Made by a program: the position numbers and the translations under genes
Notes under the pieces: model-generated
What the model was told of the DNA's origin: nothing
Seen by the model: the letters and a program-made list of their open reading frames with translations, nothing else
Database searches by the model: none
In this document: positions 36,732 through 48,609 of the stretch, in pieces
Position numbering within the stretch: position 1 is the stretch's first letter
Layout of the letters: the number at the start of each line of letters is the position of its first letter
From: Macrotrachela quadricornifera
Lineage: Eukaryota > Rotifera > Eurotatoria > Philodinida > Philodinidae
Direction: 5' to 3'
DNA length: 64,000 nucleotides
NCBI GenBank assembly: GCA_022393335.1
Contig: JAJEKB010019982.1
Span: forward strand, 105,381-169,380

Positions 36732-36938
36732 TCAGACAGAAACCCCTGTCACTTGTCGAAGGCGATCGAAGATAGCTTTATTGTCCTTGCCTTGCAAACT
36801 TTCAATTGTTTCCGCACCATGAGTGCGATTGTGAATTTCGACAATCGCCGTATTGCGAATGTCTTCGTCACTCATGTGATCTGTACTGTCACGAATACCG
36901 GCCGCCTTGAATAAACTTGTGAATGCACCACGTTCCAT
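36732..36938 (-). CDS. Small hypothetical protein (68 residues)
   Basis: An ATG at 36938 on the minus strand opens a compact frame of 68 codons ending at 36732. The composition is that of a soluble, helical, charged protein (MSDEDIRNTAIVEIHNRTHG, KAIFDRLRQVTG), unlike the low-complexity chance frames nearby, so it is listed. No signal peptide, membrane segment or known motif is visible. It could be a complete small gene or the first exon of a longer one, although no convincing downstream exon was found. Confidence 0.45.
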   Translation of the reverse strand: MERGAFTSLFKAAGIRDSTDHMSDEDIRNTAIVEIHNRTHGAETIESLQGKDNKAIFDRLRQVTGVSV

Positions 36939-39900
36939 TATACTGTGCGAAATGCTTGTTGTCGTTGAATGAGTGAGAAAGAAAGAGTATGTACAGTAAC
37001 AGTCAACTGTGCTGCTTTAAATAAAATCTGTTCGGTGTTGTGAATCATGCGTATGAATCAGAGGAAAAAAAGCCAGAAGAACAGCAAAAAAGCCAAAAGA
37101 AGAGGAGAAAAAACCTGATGTCATAGAAGAAATGAGTAATGCGAGTTTTTATTATCATATTTTATCGTCATATCTTATGTTATATTTTTGCGCGAGGTCT
37201 TGATAATTTTTGCAATCACCACAGACACTCAACTTTGTAAAACAACATATAAGTCATCTTCACTAACACCCACATCTTCGAGAGATGTTCACTAACACCA
37301 ACTAACACTCACTTTGTACGAGTTCTAAGAAAAATATACCTCTATGAAAGACCTTGAAATGATCCCTCACCCTACTAACATCCAGAGTCACTCTTAAATT
37401 CCATACAAACACTCCAACTTTGTTTTTACTAACACCCAAAGCACTCGTTAATCTATCGAGTGCACTGAAAAACAATCGGTATAAAAAAATGAAATGAGGA
37501 TTTAAGAGTTTGCAATGACTCATGAACCTTGGAAGGGTTTTGGAAAAGGCTAAAAAACCCCATCAAAAACATTTCGGAGTTCGTCAGCCGACTTCGTCAA
37601 AAATCCTTTTTCAAGGGCTTATCTCAACATTTTCGATTTTCGACACTCTCTAACATCCAGCAATTTCATAGTCATTCATCTGTTTTCTGAGACAAAATTC
37701 CGATCGCTGAACCATTTCCTTTCTTATTGCAATGCTTGCCTTTTGTGTCCTCTCCTCTCTAGCATATTTGCTTCATGTGTGTGGGCCCAGATTTGTGTTG
37801 GTGTAGAAGTCTATTATAGGTACTACACATGTCTTTACATCGCTCTTACATATTTGTGTCTGTTCTACATGCACCGTTTTTATTACGTCATCTTTTCCTC
37901 TTTTTTCGTTCTGTTCTTCGTTTTCATCAGTTTTGCTTTTCTCCCTCCAGTCATTCTGGAGTGGGAGAAAAGAAAAAAAAAGGAAAATTTTCCAGTATCA
38001 AAGGCTTCTTGTTTTCGTAGTAAAGATGACTCTACCTATACAAAAACATTTCTTCTCTTATTGCTACACTCACGAATAAGTGGAAAAGTTTCCAGTGTAG
38101 CATCGATGATGATTCATTGTCTTACATAAGAAAAAAATGAATACAATTCGTTGCAGTCTACACACTGTTAACTATGAAGCGTATTCTCGCTTTCTTTTTC
38201 TCTCTTTCTCCTTCAATCACGTATGTTGACTAAGGACATGTTTTTGAGTCAGTCCTACTTCATGCCTCTCCTCTCTTCGTTTCACATTGTTATATTCGGT
38301 GCACTCTTTCTCAGCGGTATAGTCTTTTGCATTGTAAAATAAAGAAGGAAACTCCGATTTCAATCCGAGAATACCGTGTGTACTGCAAAAAGTGAAAACA
38401 TTACATGAGATTTCGAACTTCTATGTGTCAGATTTCACCCATAGCTTGCTCACTCTCCCTCTCTGAAACATTAAAACATTTGTTTTCTTTATTTTCTTTC
38501 TAAAGTATACCACTTAGTTCGCAATTCTACGATGATCTCGAGAATCTGATTTTTTTGTGCGTCAGTACTTCATCGTGGTGGGAAAGTGACAGGTACAGAG
38601 CATGATTTTCTTCACTTTTCGGTTGGTACTTTTCAGTAGTAAAAGCGTTGTTCTGTTTAGAATTCGATGTTTAGCCTGAATATATGATTTGTGTTTAAAA
38701 TAATCCTCAACAATTCGTACCGCACTTTGACACAATCAATATGAGATTATAAAAGAAGTACAATTGAAGTACAACAAAGAAGTGCCATTTTTGTAAAAGA
38801 AAATAAAGCTTGCGGAACTAACTCCTCGCCGTGTTCTATGAAGCGAAAAGAGGGTATCCGCAGGGCCTAAGGCGTAGTTCCTCAGTGCGATCAAGGATAA
38901 TTATTTTTTGGACAGATTGATAAAAGTATACATGACATTTCGATTTGACTTCAAGTTTGTCATTTCTATTCAATGAGTATATTTTCTCACATCACTACTC
39001 TCATACGAACATTTAAAGAAGAACAATTTCAGAAAACAAGGAGAAAAAGGCGCAAAGAAGGACCGCTACCGAACCTGCCAATGTCAATAGATATCGAACT
39101 TAGGCTTTTTCATTGGATAATTAAATATCTAGACACTCAAAACTATTATCTACCTGAGATATTTGTAGATACACTGGTCTCAGGACTCATATTATGTCAT
39201 ACTAGGACACTTTTAAGGCTTTTTTCGCAAAAAAACGGCAACTTAATTAAAAACTAATATCACATTCGGAATCAGCATTAAAAACTGAGCCAACTCATCT
39301 ATGTTTAAAATTAGCCTGAGAAAAAATTTTCTTTTCAAAAATTGCTGTACGCCTCCTCAAGGATGATCGAGTCGAAAATGACTATTTTTTCGATAACTCA
39401 GCTATTTCTTGACGGATCATTCTCATCTACGAACTCGACCTAAATATTAATGAGACGCATTTGTATAAAAAGTTTCATCACAATCGGACAAGTCTATCGA
39501 GAGTTATCGGATAAACGGACGGTCGGACGGACACACTGACCGATTCTATAGTGTACTCATACTTTTTGAGTACACAAAAATAAAGGTAGAGTAATAAACT
39601 CTTAAAACCGTTTAAAAAGTTTGAGATAAACTTTTTTTCAGCTTTAATCTCGTGTTCAACCCCTTAACAAAGACTTATTTCTAATGAATTCTACAAAAGG
39701 TTCCTGATGAGTTGCACATTTTGAAGTCTTAAGTGTTTATCCGGTTCTGAAACCCTTGAAAAATGTTTGTGAATAAAATAACCCTCAGACGTAGTGTTCA
39801 TAGATTCAAGTGAAAAATCTTTCATCTAACGCTTTTATAGCTGGATAAGCTCAAAAGACTTCAAAATGTACAAATAGTCAGCATTAAAGAGGTTTCTCAT

Positions 39901-40199
39901 TTCCTCACAAAAATATCATGTTTAACAGGACATGCGTTAATAATACTACAAACTGAGAGGGAAGTTTCCCACTAGCACGATGAGTCATCGTTCGCCGTCG
40001 TTAACAAAGAACGAAGGAAAAGAACAAAGCTACTGTTACTTTTTTCACTCACTGGATAAGCTGATAGTAGCTTTATTCTTTTCCTTCGTTCTTTGTTGGC
40101 AATGATCTGACGATGAGTCAGCACGTTCTGCTGGAAAGTTTTCCTTTTATTAAGAAAGAACAGCAGAATACATGACTCCTGTTTATATATATATATGTA
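36939..40199. other. Gene-poor region with small repeats
   Basis: No gene is supported. The word ACTAACA(C/T)CCA recurs about five times between 37260 and 37650. A short inverted repeat TGTACTC..GAGTACA lies near 39550, just after CGGACGGTCGGACGGACACA, which looks like the end of an unidentified repeat. Frames at 37743-38129 and 38973-39257 are weak. Confidence 0.4.
40004..40098. repeat. Short hairpin
   Basis: AACAAAGAACGAAGGAAAAG at 40004 pairs with CTTTTCCTTCGTTCTTTGTT ending near 40098, leaving a loop of about 40 bases. No coding is present. Confidence 0.8.
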
Positions 40200-41221
40200 C
40201 AGTTGTTTGCAAAAAAACTTGCACAATTTTTGTTTACTTCTTAAGACGGTTTTCTCTACTATTATTAGCAATTAAGGACTCGATTTTTTCAGAGATGAAC
40301 TCCCGACAGATGTAATACAAGTTTGATAAATAGACGTATCATCCTCTTCCATTCCAATATAGATCTATTCACTGATAACGTCAAGCGAGAACTAAAAAAA
40401 TCGTAAAGTTTCAAACTTGACTTTGGGAATGAGGCGTATACCATCTGATTGTCGCATTCATCACGAAACAAGCATTCAATTGATAACTGCGGCGCCAGAA
40501 TTTTTGTTTTGCGGTTCAATCCTCAAAATCTTACATTGGTGCACGAAATTTTAAAATCAAGAGTGCTCAGACAACTTCTAGGGGGTTCAGTTCCTTCTTG
40601 CCTTCTCGGCACCACCACTGCCTACTGAGAACTGTTTACTACAACGTCAACAAACTAAGAGAAACAGGTCCAATTGAGGATCGATGTGGAAATAGCCGAC
40701 CACGTGTCTTGAGTGAAACAATGAAAAGAGACCTTGCTCAGTATCTTCGGCATGATAATGGAATCACGTTTAGTGAAAACAAAGGAAATTTATCGAGAAA
40801 GCACCCCACACCAATATTCACATGAACGATAAGTCGTCACCTTCGTGAATCTGGTTATTTAAATGCCTTACCGCAATACAACACATGCTAGCACCGGATG
40901 AAAAAGAGCGACGTATTCAAAGACGAAACACTATAAAAACAATCATTTTACTAACGCAAGAAAACAAATGAGATTCACTATTTTACATCCGTAAAGATTG
41001 AGAAATGCTAGTTTTTCGGGTACAAATATTTTGACATAAGCGAAAGAAAAGGGAACTTATTCGTTTATTACTTTTAGAAGTAAACAAAGGCAAGATTGAA
41101 TTATGTCGTCGTGTAGTACTCTTCGCGGGCTATCCACCCTCGTGGAAATCAGTTCGAAAAATACTTCTATAGAAGATGATATCCAATACAGAAGTTGTGC
41201 AAGTTTTTTTGCAAACAACTG
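40200..41221. mobile_element. Tc1/mariner element, internally degenerate
   Basis: Inverted ends CAGTTGTTTGCAAAAAAACT start at 40200 and, on the opposite strand, at 41221. Each end is flanked by TA (40198-40199 and 41222-41223), the Tc1/mariner target. The inverted repeats match over at least 27 bases. At 1022 bp it is shorter than a typical autonomous copy. It contains remnants of the transposase DNA-binding region only. Confidence 0.85.
40571..40930 (+). pseudogene. Tc1-like transposase remnant (helix-turn-helix part)
   Basis: The plus frame from about 40598 reads VYYNVNKLRETGPIEDRCGN then SRPRVLSETMKRDLAQYLRH, the second HTH and GRPRV-type hook of Tc1 transposases. A stop follows, and in another frame near 40830 comes TISRHLRESGY and then DEKERRIQRR. 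The DDE domain is not recognisable, so the copy is defective. Confidence 0.75.
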
Positions 41222-41394
41222 TATATAAATGATCGTTAGTTCTTTCGCGAGTAGAAAATGTACTAATTATAATCTAACTTTTTGTTATTCACAGTTCTGT
41301 CACTTATTCTCTTCAAAGACTTACTCATAGTGGTTACTGAAAGATCGTGCAGTATTTTGACAACACGAAATTTTTTTTCTCGTCATATTCAGAT

Positions 41395-44300
41395 ATGAGC
41401 GACGATCCGAGTATGTAACAGTACTTTGTACCTTGAACATGAACTATGAGAAACTTCTCTTTCCTATAGCTATGCTCGATTGGGCCACCCAAACTTTGGA
41501 CGAGTTGGAATCTCTATCTGGTACATTGCTCGAACCAGATCTGTTTGAGAATCAGCCTGAATTACTAAAAGAGCTAATGCAATTCGATCCAAACGCAGGT
41601 ACTATCACATCGACTTTTACACTTGTGATGATCAGGTAACTTTTTTGTTTCTTCACTTATAGTGTTACTAACCGACACTCAGCAGTTGGCTTTAAATGAA
41701 TACATTAATATTCCGTCGAGAAAATCTTCATGGTCGCAAGGAACTTCATCTGATTCGACTAGTTGCTCTAGTATGCTGTGTGCAAAATTTGAAACTGATA
41801 ATGGTTTGAGCCGATAAGCCTACCAAGATTTTGCCTCTAGAAATCCGGGTTTGACATAGCAAAAATATCTCTGATTTGTGTAGATGAAACAGTATGTCGC
41901 AAAACCTCCAAAGAAAACTTTTCTAGGAGGTTTTCTAGGAGGTGTCCTAGGAAAACTCATGCCGTAACTTGAAAAACTTCTAAAAAACCTCCAAAGAATG
42001 TACTCTCACATACCCCACCGCGCGCATTTCGTATGAAAATCTAATCAAATAGTTATCTTATAGGTTTTGAAATATGCTTCTTCGTTGGACACACGAGGAG
42101 AATGTTTAGGAACAAAAAAATGTCGCTATGAGAAACCGAGTTTCAAAGGGCAAGATCCCGAAAGACCTATTGTTGCAAACCACTTTGAATTCGACACATT
42201 CAGTTATCTAAAATCTACTTAGTTTCAGAAAAAAGCGTTAAACACTTGGGGCCATTCCCTCGGAACTTACCTTTAAATGGTGACATTTTTCTCATTCTCA
42301 CAGGTGATTACGTTCAAATTAGTTAGCGCCCCGGAAACTCTTTAGGTATTCAACTTTGCCCCTCGAAATGACACGACGAGTTCTAACTTTTTACTTTCAA
42401 AGACACCAATAGTGTGCCATTACAACAAGAAACGCATACAGTAACTAATTTGTTACAAGGTCCAACAACAGCTGAGAACTCGAATATGATTGAAATTCTG
42501 ATTCAACCAAAACCTTTTCATCATGCAAATTATTCATCACGTGGCGAAACAGGATTTCCACGCTATATTCAAGGTGTTCGTTGTACATCGAATAAAGAGA
42601 CGTACAAGTTTCCAGCAGTTAAAGTAAGATTTCTACATTACTTGCCCCACTTGGTTCCACTTTGTTGCTTTCTTTACGTGTAGCTTTCTCCGAACTGTCT
42701 CGTACTAAGTCAAAATTTATTGATTCGTATAACAGCAGTGACAATTGATCATTACTACATCCATCCATATACACTGAGAATATCAGGTGATAATACAGAT
42801 GATATTTTTTGCAAGGGCAAAAGTGTATTCTGTCGAATTATGCCAAACCAAAATGTGGATTCAAATCATGTAGTAATGTAAGGAAAAGAGCAAGCAAGTT
42901 CAAAATAAGTGTTCTTGGCCGTTTTTACTGAAACAAATCTTAGTATGCCCGCCGTAGCAGGCCTGATAAAAGTTGTCCAGAATAGACTGGTGTTCTAAAT
43001 GTGAAACGACTCTAATGTAGACGGGATTTCTCTGCGGTTCGTTCTCCAAAACAAAGTAGGTCTACTGGAAAAAAGATTTTGGGCGAGCGCGGACACGTTG
43101 TACTTTCTGCATTAAGCGTTGTACGTTAAGCAGCATATGCTACTTAATCACTTCAGATTTTGGCTATGTTCTCGAACTGAGTAAGATTTCCCACTTAGTG
43201 AGCGTTACTCTGTTTAGTAGGATATGCTAGTTAATGAGCGTGACATCGGTATGTAGTATATACCACCTAGTGTAGGCTATAAACTCGACTACTCTCGTAT
43301 CTTTTTCAAACATCAAGCATGGTAGTGTAACGACACAGAAAAACGCTTTCTATTGTAGACCTAAAAGTCTAAACGTGAAACTCTTTTTCTGTTGCTAGTA
43401 CGCTCGACAAAAAACATAGGAAAACGCGACAAAATCACAGAGAGGCGTAAAAACAGATGGAGTGTAGAAAAGGTTCGTATGCTTTATAAAGTGTCACTCC
43501 TCGTAAACTCATCAACTGGACAGAGGAGCTCCACCAAAAAATGAGAGTTCAAAAACGTTTTGCGTTGGGTTCAAAGACGGCGCGTCCAAGAGTTTGGTGG
43601 AGATATATAACCCCTCCCCTCTTACTCTATATGTCTATCGCGCAGTCACTGTTCGCCCCTAGATCTACACTTTTAGTTCACTGTCAGTTAAGGGTACCCC
43701 CCCCCCCTTTTTTTGTTGAAATTTTCAAATAAATTTTTTTTTCGTTTTTATATGTGTGATTGATAGACCATGTGTTGCTCGTTCAATCGTCATTTGAACA
43801 ACCTCGATTGAACTCGCCGTTCATTTGCTGTGGCATGCTCACCACCGACCATCACCCAAAAAAAAGTTTTCGCGAAAAAATTTCTTTTTTCGCTCAGTAG
43901 ATTCTCCGTGAAAAGTTGGTCAAGAAACCATAAAAAAATTTCGGCCAACTTCCCTAGTCAGTTTTTTATTTTTCTCAAAAACCAGTTTTTCACTCAAGTA
44001 CACCAGTTGTGCCAAGGAAAACCCTCCCTTAACTTTGTTCGATCGGGCTGAAAATTTTACCAGCAATGCTTTGGACTATTCCCCAGAGGTGAAATCGGCC
44101 GTTTTTATCTTTGACCAACCAATCCGGATTTACAGGGTTTTTGGTGTGCAGTCAGAGGTCTTCAGGGATCTTTTCAGTGTTTCGGTTACTGAAGAAAACG
44201 TAAGGGGTATTTTTGGAAACCCTAAATTTTCTCTCTGGGGAGTAGGTATGGCTATCCCCAAAAAATTTTCAGCTCCCACGGACGAAATTGGGTCCAGTTT

Positions 44301-45089
44301 TTCCCGGCACAATGAAGGAGGGTTAAATAGTGAATTTTTACTAGAACACCAGGAAGACGTGGTAAAAAAAAATTTTCCTCGAACACGTGTCTAATGGATT
44401 TCGATTCTCTATCTCTGGTAAAAATTTCAGCTCGATTGGCCCTACCGTTGCTGAGCTCTGAGAAACGTCAAAAAAGAGGGGGGGGGGGGGTACCTTTAAG
44501 AAACTGTTGCACAATTACCACCTAGTTGTTTTAGCAAATTGTGTTATGTACCAATTTTTAGGTTTGACAATCTCATGTTCATAAAACTAAAACAAGATCA
44601 ATTAAGGGAGTATGGAAATTTATACTTATTTGATACAAGTGAGTACATTAATTCTTTCTCTCTATCTCTGAACAGTTGTACGTGTACTAATACATTCTCT
44701 ACACTCTCCATATAGCCCAGGAATGTCCAAATACAAAAAAACAACCAAAAGAAATGATTGAAGATTACGATCTAAAAAAAACAAAATTAGCATTTTCAAT
44801 TGTTGATCAAAATACTTATCGGCCTATCGAAACAGTTTTTTCCGATGTTATGGAAGAAAAAGAGAAAAACAAGAATGCTTGTGGCACAGTATCCAAACCA
44901 GCAATGCGGCTGCATGCGCGAAAGAGACAACGTTCTAATGCTACTGACAGATCTTCAACATCTGAGTCGGACAATGAAGATGGTGCGTACCCATTTAAGG
45001 ATTTGAAAAGACACTTGAAGCGACTACAAAAGTGGGCTTGTCGTAAGCTGCTGGTTAAGAACACTGTCAGTGCAAACCGCACGGTCTAA
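41395..45089 (+). CDS. Rel-homology-domain transcription factor (NFAT/NF-kB type), short form
   Basis: Exons: 41395-41410, 41470-41598, 41663-41803, 42403-42623, 42684-42877, 44562-44638 and 44716-45089. Frame and phase agree at every junction and the sum is 1152 bases (383 residues plus stop). The donor at 41804 (GTTTGA) is weak. The N terminus is acidic and Ser-rich. The Rel homology DNA-binding domain starts at IEILIQPKPFHHANYSSRGE, as in NFAT (I-V-QP-HHRA-Y), and continues with LIRITAVTIDHYYIHPYTLR, MFDNLMFIKLKQDQL and DLKKTKLAFSIVDQNTYRPI. The C terminus carries a basic stretch (HARKRQRS) that could be a nuclear signal. The usual second IPT/TIG dimerisation domain is missing. The exon 5-6 intron is 1.7 kb and holds a transposon. 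Confidence 0.75.
43692..44495. mobile_element. TTAA-flanked element in a Rel-gene intron
   Basis: The left end GGGTACCCCCCCCC begins at 43692 after TTAA (43688-43691). The right end is the inverse, ending at 44495 before TTAA (44496-44499), with a poly-G/poly-C run of about 11-12 on both sides. A TTAA duplication is the mark of piggyBac and Kolobok transposition. The inside has one 119-codon plus frame (44035-44394) that resembles no transposase, so the element is probably non-autonomous. It lies within the intron 42878-44561 and does not touch the coding frame. Confidence 0.65.
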
Positions 45090-46098
45090 GTGTCAAACTT
45101 CTCTTCCCCGTTGTAAGTGTGATTAAGCCAAAAAAATGATTAGTTCGAAACGCACAAAATTTCACACACAGGAAATCGCGACAAAACGACAGAGTTTCAG
45201 TGTGTGTCATTCTTCAAATTCTTAATAGGAGTAGGAGTTTCACAAACTAAAAGTGATATTTCTCGAGGTTTGAGGCGTTAAGTCAAGGGTACAGCATACC
45301 GGCTGACGTTACATCGAAAACATTGCAGCTTTTTGGAGGACTCACACGCAAAACCAAACACATTGAGACAAGCTCGTAAATTTTCCTCTCACTTTTCAAT
45401 CTCATCCGATTTTCCGTAGACTAATAGAAAATTGTAACACGCGTTTTCCGAATTATAAATTCGCCGAGATTAAGTGCTTGGTTTTGTGCTCTAACGGAAA
45501 AATAATGGAGGCAGGCGTCAGAACCACGTTTCCGTATGTCTGGAAGTACGCACTGAGTACCAGGATCAAAACCGCGTCTTTTAATTCGAAACCGTGTGAT
45601 AGTAAACGTGAGTATTTTAACTAGACTGAAAAACGAACAATCACATAAGAAAGTTTTGATCTTCTTCACTGTGTGAAAGACTTGCTCGGTATGGTAAGAC
45701 CGACCGGCCTTTTGCTGCTGCAAAAGAATTTTCAGAACTGCTGTTTTCTTTTCTTTGCCTCGTCGATACCTATATTGCTGTTGATTCATTCTGTGAAACG
45801 AACGACTTCAGAGCGATCTATCAAGCTCTTAGCACAGTTTTAGTAACCTGAGAAGCTATTTAAAAAAATTTTAATGGAGATTTTCACCGAATTTACGGGG
45901 AAATGGCCGTTTTTGCTGGTTTAAACTGCGGTCTACGGAAATTTTTTACAACAGTCGGTTCGATACGATCTCTTATGTTTTGACCAGTTCCATTTCTTAC
46001 CTGCTCTTGTGTATAATCTTTCTTTATTGAATCTCTCAAACTTTTTAAGCCTAACCAACATCGTTCTAACTCTGAAAAGATTTTTTTAATCCTCTTAG
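45090..46098. other. Intergenic or 5' region of the GH16 gene
   Basis: The first exon of the downstream gene should lie here, but no signal-peptide exon could be identified with confidence. A candidate is ATGGCCGTTTTTGCTG at 45902-45917, which has the right phase but a poor donor (GTTTAA). The 122-codon minus frame 45421-45789 is not supported. Confidence 0.35.
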
Positions 46099-47257
46099 AT
46101 GATTGGATACGTGCTTTTGAGGACAACTTTGATCAAAACGATGGCAGAGTTGATCTGAGCAAATGGGTTTTCGAACAAGGTACTAGTGACAACGGCTGGG
46201 GAACTCATCAGAAGCAGTTCTACACGCGGAGTGGTGAGAGAAACACTTTCATTGACGACAATGGACATCTAGTGATTGAAGCCAGAAAAGAAAATTATAA
46301 AAGTAGTCAATATACATCGGCGAGATTGAGAACGAAACAAGTATTTCGCTACGGTCGACTACAGGCAAGGAAACTGGTTATTTTTCAAGCAAATCATGAG
46401 TGTTTATTGCTACTTTATTTCAGTTTTGTGCTAAATTTCCTTCCGCAAAAGGAACATGGTCTTGTATCAGCCTGGTTTGTATTTGTCAACTTTTTGACAC
46501 ACAGGTTGTTGTAGCTAACTCTGAAAATCTTTTTTAGCTTCCAGAAAACCAAACTTACGGCGATGCGATGTGGCCAGATAACGGTGAAGTGAATATGTCA
46601 CACTTAGGCTATCAGTCGTCTAAAGTTGCCTCATCTGTTGCCACATTCTCCTATAATGCAATGTGGAACAATCTTCCATACAATGCACTTGAAGTACCTG
46701 ACGCTACAACACACTTTCACGTATACACACGTAAGATTGTTCTCTCGCTCTTTGTCTCTGCTGACTTTGGTAGAATTAATCTCGGTTTGTGAAATCTTTG
46801 TAGTTCTGTGGACGCACGATGAGATAAAAATGTTTGTTGGTCCGGATGAAGCTAGGGCACTTCAAAGACGGATTTTTATCCGGATAAAAGAGGAGAAAGA
46901 CTGGAAAAAGTGGTAAGTAGAGAGTTTATAGAAGAATTTTTACGTCACCAACAGAACAAACTGTTTGTTTCTTTCTTTAAGGCCGTTTGATCAACCATAT
47001 CAGCTAGTTATTTATCTGGCTGTTGGTGGACAAGTGTAAGTACCATGTTACGCTACTACATCAATCCGATCTAGTTAGCGGAAAGAGCCTCTGGTCGTTT
47101 TATGATTAACTGACGATTTTGTACAAAATTGTCGCTTTATTTTTTCTTTCGTTATAGAGCTGGAGTGGAAGGGATTGATGATGATAAATTTCCTCAACAA
47201 ATGGAGATTAAATGGCTTCGCTTTGATGAAAAAGTGCTGCAAAAAACAGCTTCTTAG
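46099..47257 (+). CDS. GH16-fold (laminarinase/beta-glucan-binding-like) protein with altered catalytic site
   Basis: Exons: 46099-46364, 46424-46474, 46538-46730, 46804-46912, 46982-47035 and 47158-47257, about 257 residues, with the first exon not found. Family landmarks appear in order: WIRAFEDNFDQNDGRVDLSKW at the start, WGTHQKQFYT, VFRYGRLQ, AKFPSAKGTWS, LLPENQTYGD, then the active-site strand DNGEVNMSHLGYQS, THFHVYTLLW, and WPFDQPYQLVIYLAVGGQV. In GH16 enzymes the strand reads GEIDIMEH; here the first Glu is kept, but the Asp is Asn and the acid/base Glu is replaced by Ser, so hydrolysis is unlikely. It may instead bind beta-1,3-glucan, as insect recognition proteins do. The first intron seems to use a GC donor (CAG/GCAAGG at 46365). 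Confidence 0.8.
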
Positions 47258-48149
47258 CGTTTGCACCGCAATTTGTCATTATAATCGGGAGTAAAACTGT
47301 TCTGAATTTTTTCTATGTACTGTTCTTTGGCTCTCTTTTTTTTAAATTTTTAATATCCGTTTCGGTTTTTATCATCAACTTTTTTTTATTGACTCGATGC
47401 TGAACTCCATCATGCTATTAATTAGAATCACGAGACAAAAAGTCACACTCTATACTTTATCATGTTTGCGTTGTCGACATAACTCTTCTTTGGATCTAGC
47501 ATCTCGTCAGTTGCTGAATATTGAGCTTGTCGAAATAAACGAAGCATCTCAGCTGTTTCTGTATGGCAGTGTTCAACTAGACATAATCCAGTTAGAATCT
47601 TCTAGATAGGTCGAGTCATTACATAAACTAATTTATTAAAATGAAACGAATGTTTTGTATCTTTCTATTATCGAATAAAATCAAAATTCATACGAAAAAA
47701 GATAAATTAAATGAAATATCTTTTGCACAATTTATTAATTTATCATTCGAATACGAAAATTTTTAACTAATAATTGAATTGAATGAGATGAATTTTTAAA
47801 TTCATATTTATCTAACCATTTTATTTTCTTAGTTTTTCAATAACATTTTCAAGATACTTGTCTATTAATATTTATTTAATTTGTATTCAATTTGAGTTCA
47901 ATGATGTGTATATCGTCTTAATATCATTTTTCTATTCTTCCAAATGTTCGAATAGATTTTATTGAATTTATTTAAATTCTTTTAGAAGAGATTGAAAATA
48001 AAAGAATTGAAATTGATTTTCTTCAACTTTAATCACAAAATTGATAAACATATCGAATAAAGTTCTTTATTCATCCAAATAATTTCTAAATACACTCGTA
48101 TCTGATGCTCTGCACATATTCTATGAATGTGTGCGAGTGTCCGGATCAC
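47258..48149. other. Intergenic, AT-rich
   Basis: No gene is supported. Frame 47397-47609 has no recognisable feature. Confidence 0.4.
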
Positions 48150-48607
48150 AGAAATGATAAGATGATGATATTGAGAATATTAATATGGTTAGATAGAGAT
48201 GCTTTAGATGCAATATCAGCTAACTATCAAACGATAGTTGATATGTTGAAGAAAATACATGATGATAAATACAAATTGTATAATTCTTCGAACTTGTTCA
48301 GAACAGAAATTGAACAAATGTCTAAAATAACGGAACTTATCCTGATTATTTCGGGACAATTTACCGAGATGACTATTCCTAGATTGACTGTATCGTTATT
48401 ACGAGAACTTTCTTCGATATTTGTACGGATTACCAATGATTAGAAGAAGGAATTCAACCGCCGGACGATGCAATTATCCGAGTTCGTCATTTAAAATCTA
48501 TATTCATTTTAAAAGAAGATCCCGAAGGATTTCTCTTCGATCAACTAAATATCGAATTATTCAAACATTATCATGTCAATACAAGGAATATCGATTATAT
48601 TTGAAAT
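48150..48607 (+). pseudogene. Fragment related to the WLDE-type family
   Basis: The plus frame reads MILRILIWLDRDALDAISAN, a helical segment, and ITELILIISGQFTEMTIPRL, the pattern of a WLD motif followed by a hydrophobic I-L-I-SG strand also hinted at in the fragment at 35586. A TAG near 48441 ends the frame. A shifted frame continues with EEGIQPPDDAIIRVRHLKSI and ends near 48607. It is therefore a frameshifted fragment. No ATG with good context starts it. Confidence 0.45.
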
Positions 48608-48609
48608 GA

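Noticed and set aside
37743..38129. 128-codon plus-strand frame rich in Leu, Phe and Tyr
   Set aside because: Low complexity and no domain pattern; it probably reflects a pyrimidine-rich strand.
39480..39600. CGGACGGTCGGACGGACACA segment as the end of a defined transposon
   Set aside because: No matching inverted or direct end could be found in the window.
40289..40519. Minus-strand frame inside the Tc1/mariner element
   Set aside because: Antisense to the transposase remnant and without motif.
44035..44394. 119-codon frame inside the TTAA-flanked element
   Set aside because: No transposase motif and no coding-like neighbours; it may be chance in a less AT-rich insert.
45421..45789. 122-codon minus-strand frame upstream of the GH16 gene
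   Set aside because: Erratic composition, no recognisable motif and no supporting splice or promoter signals.
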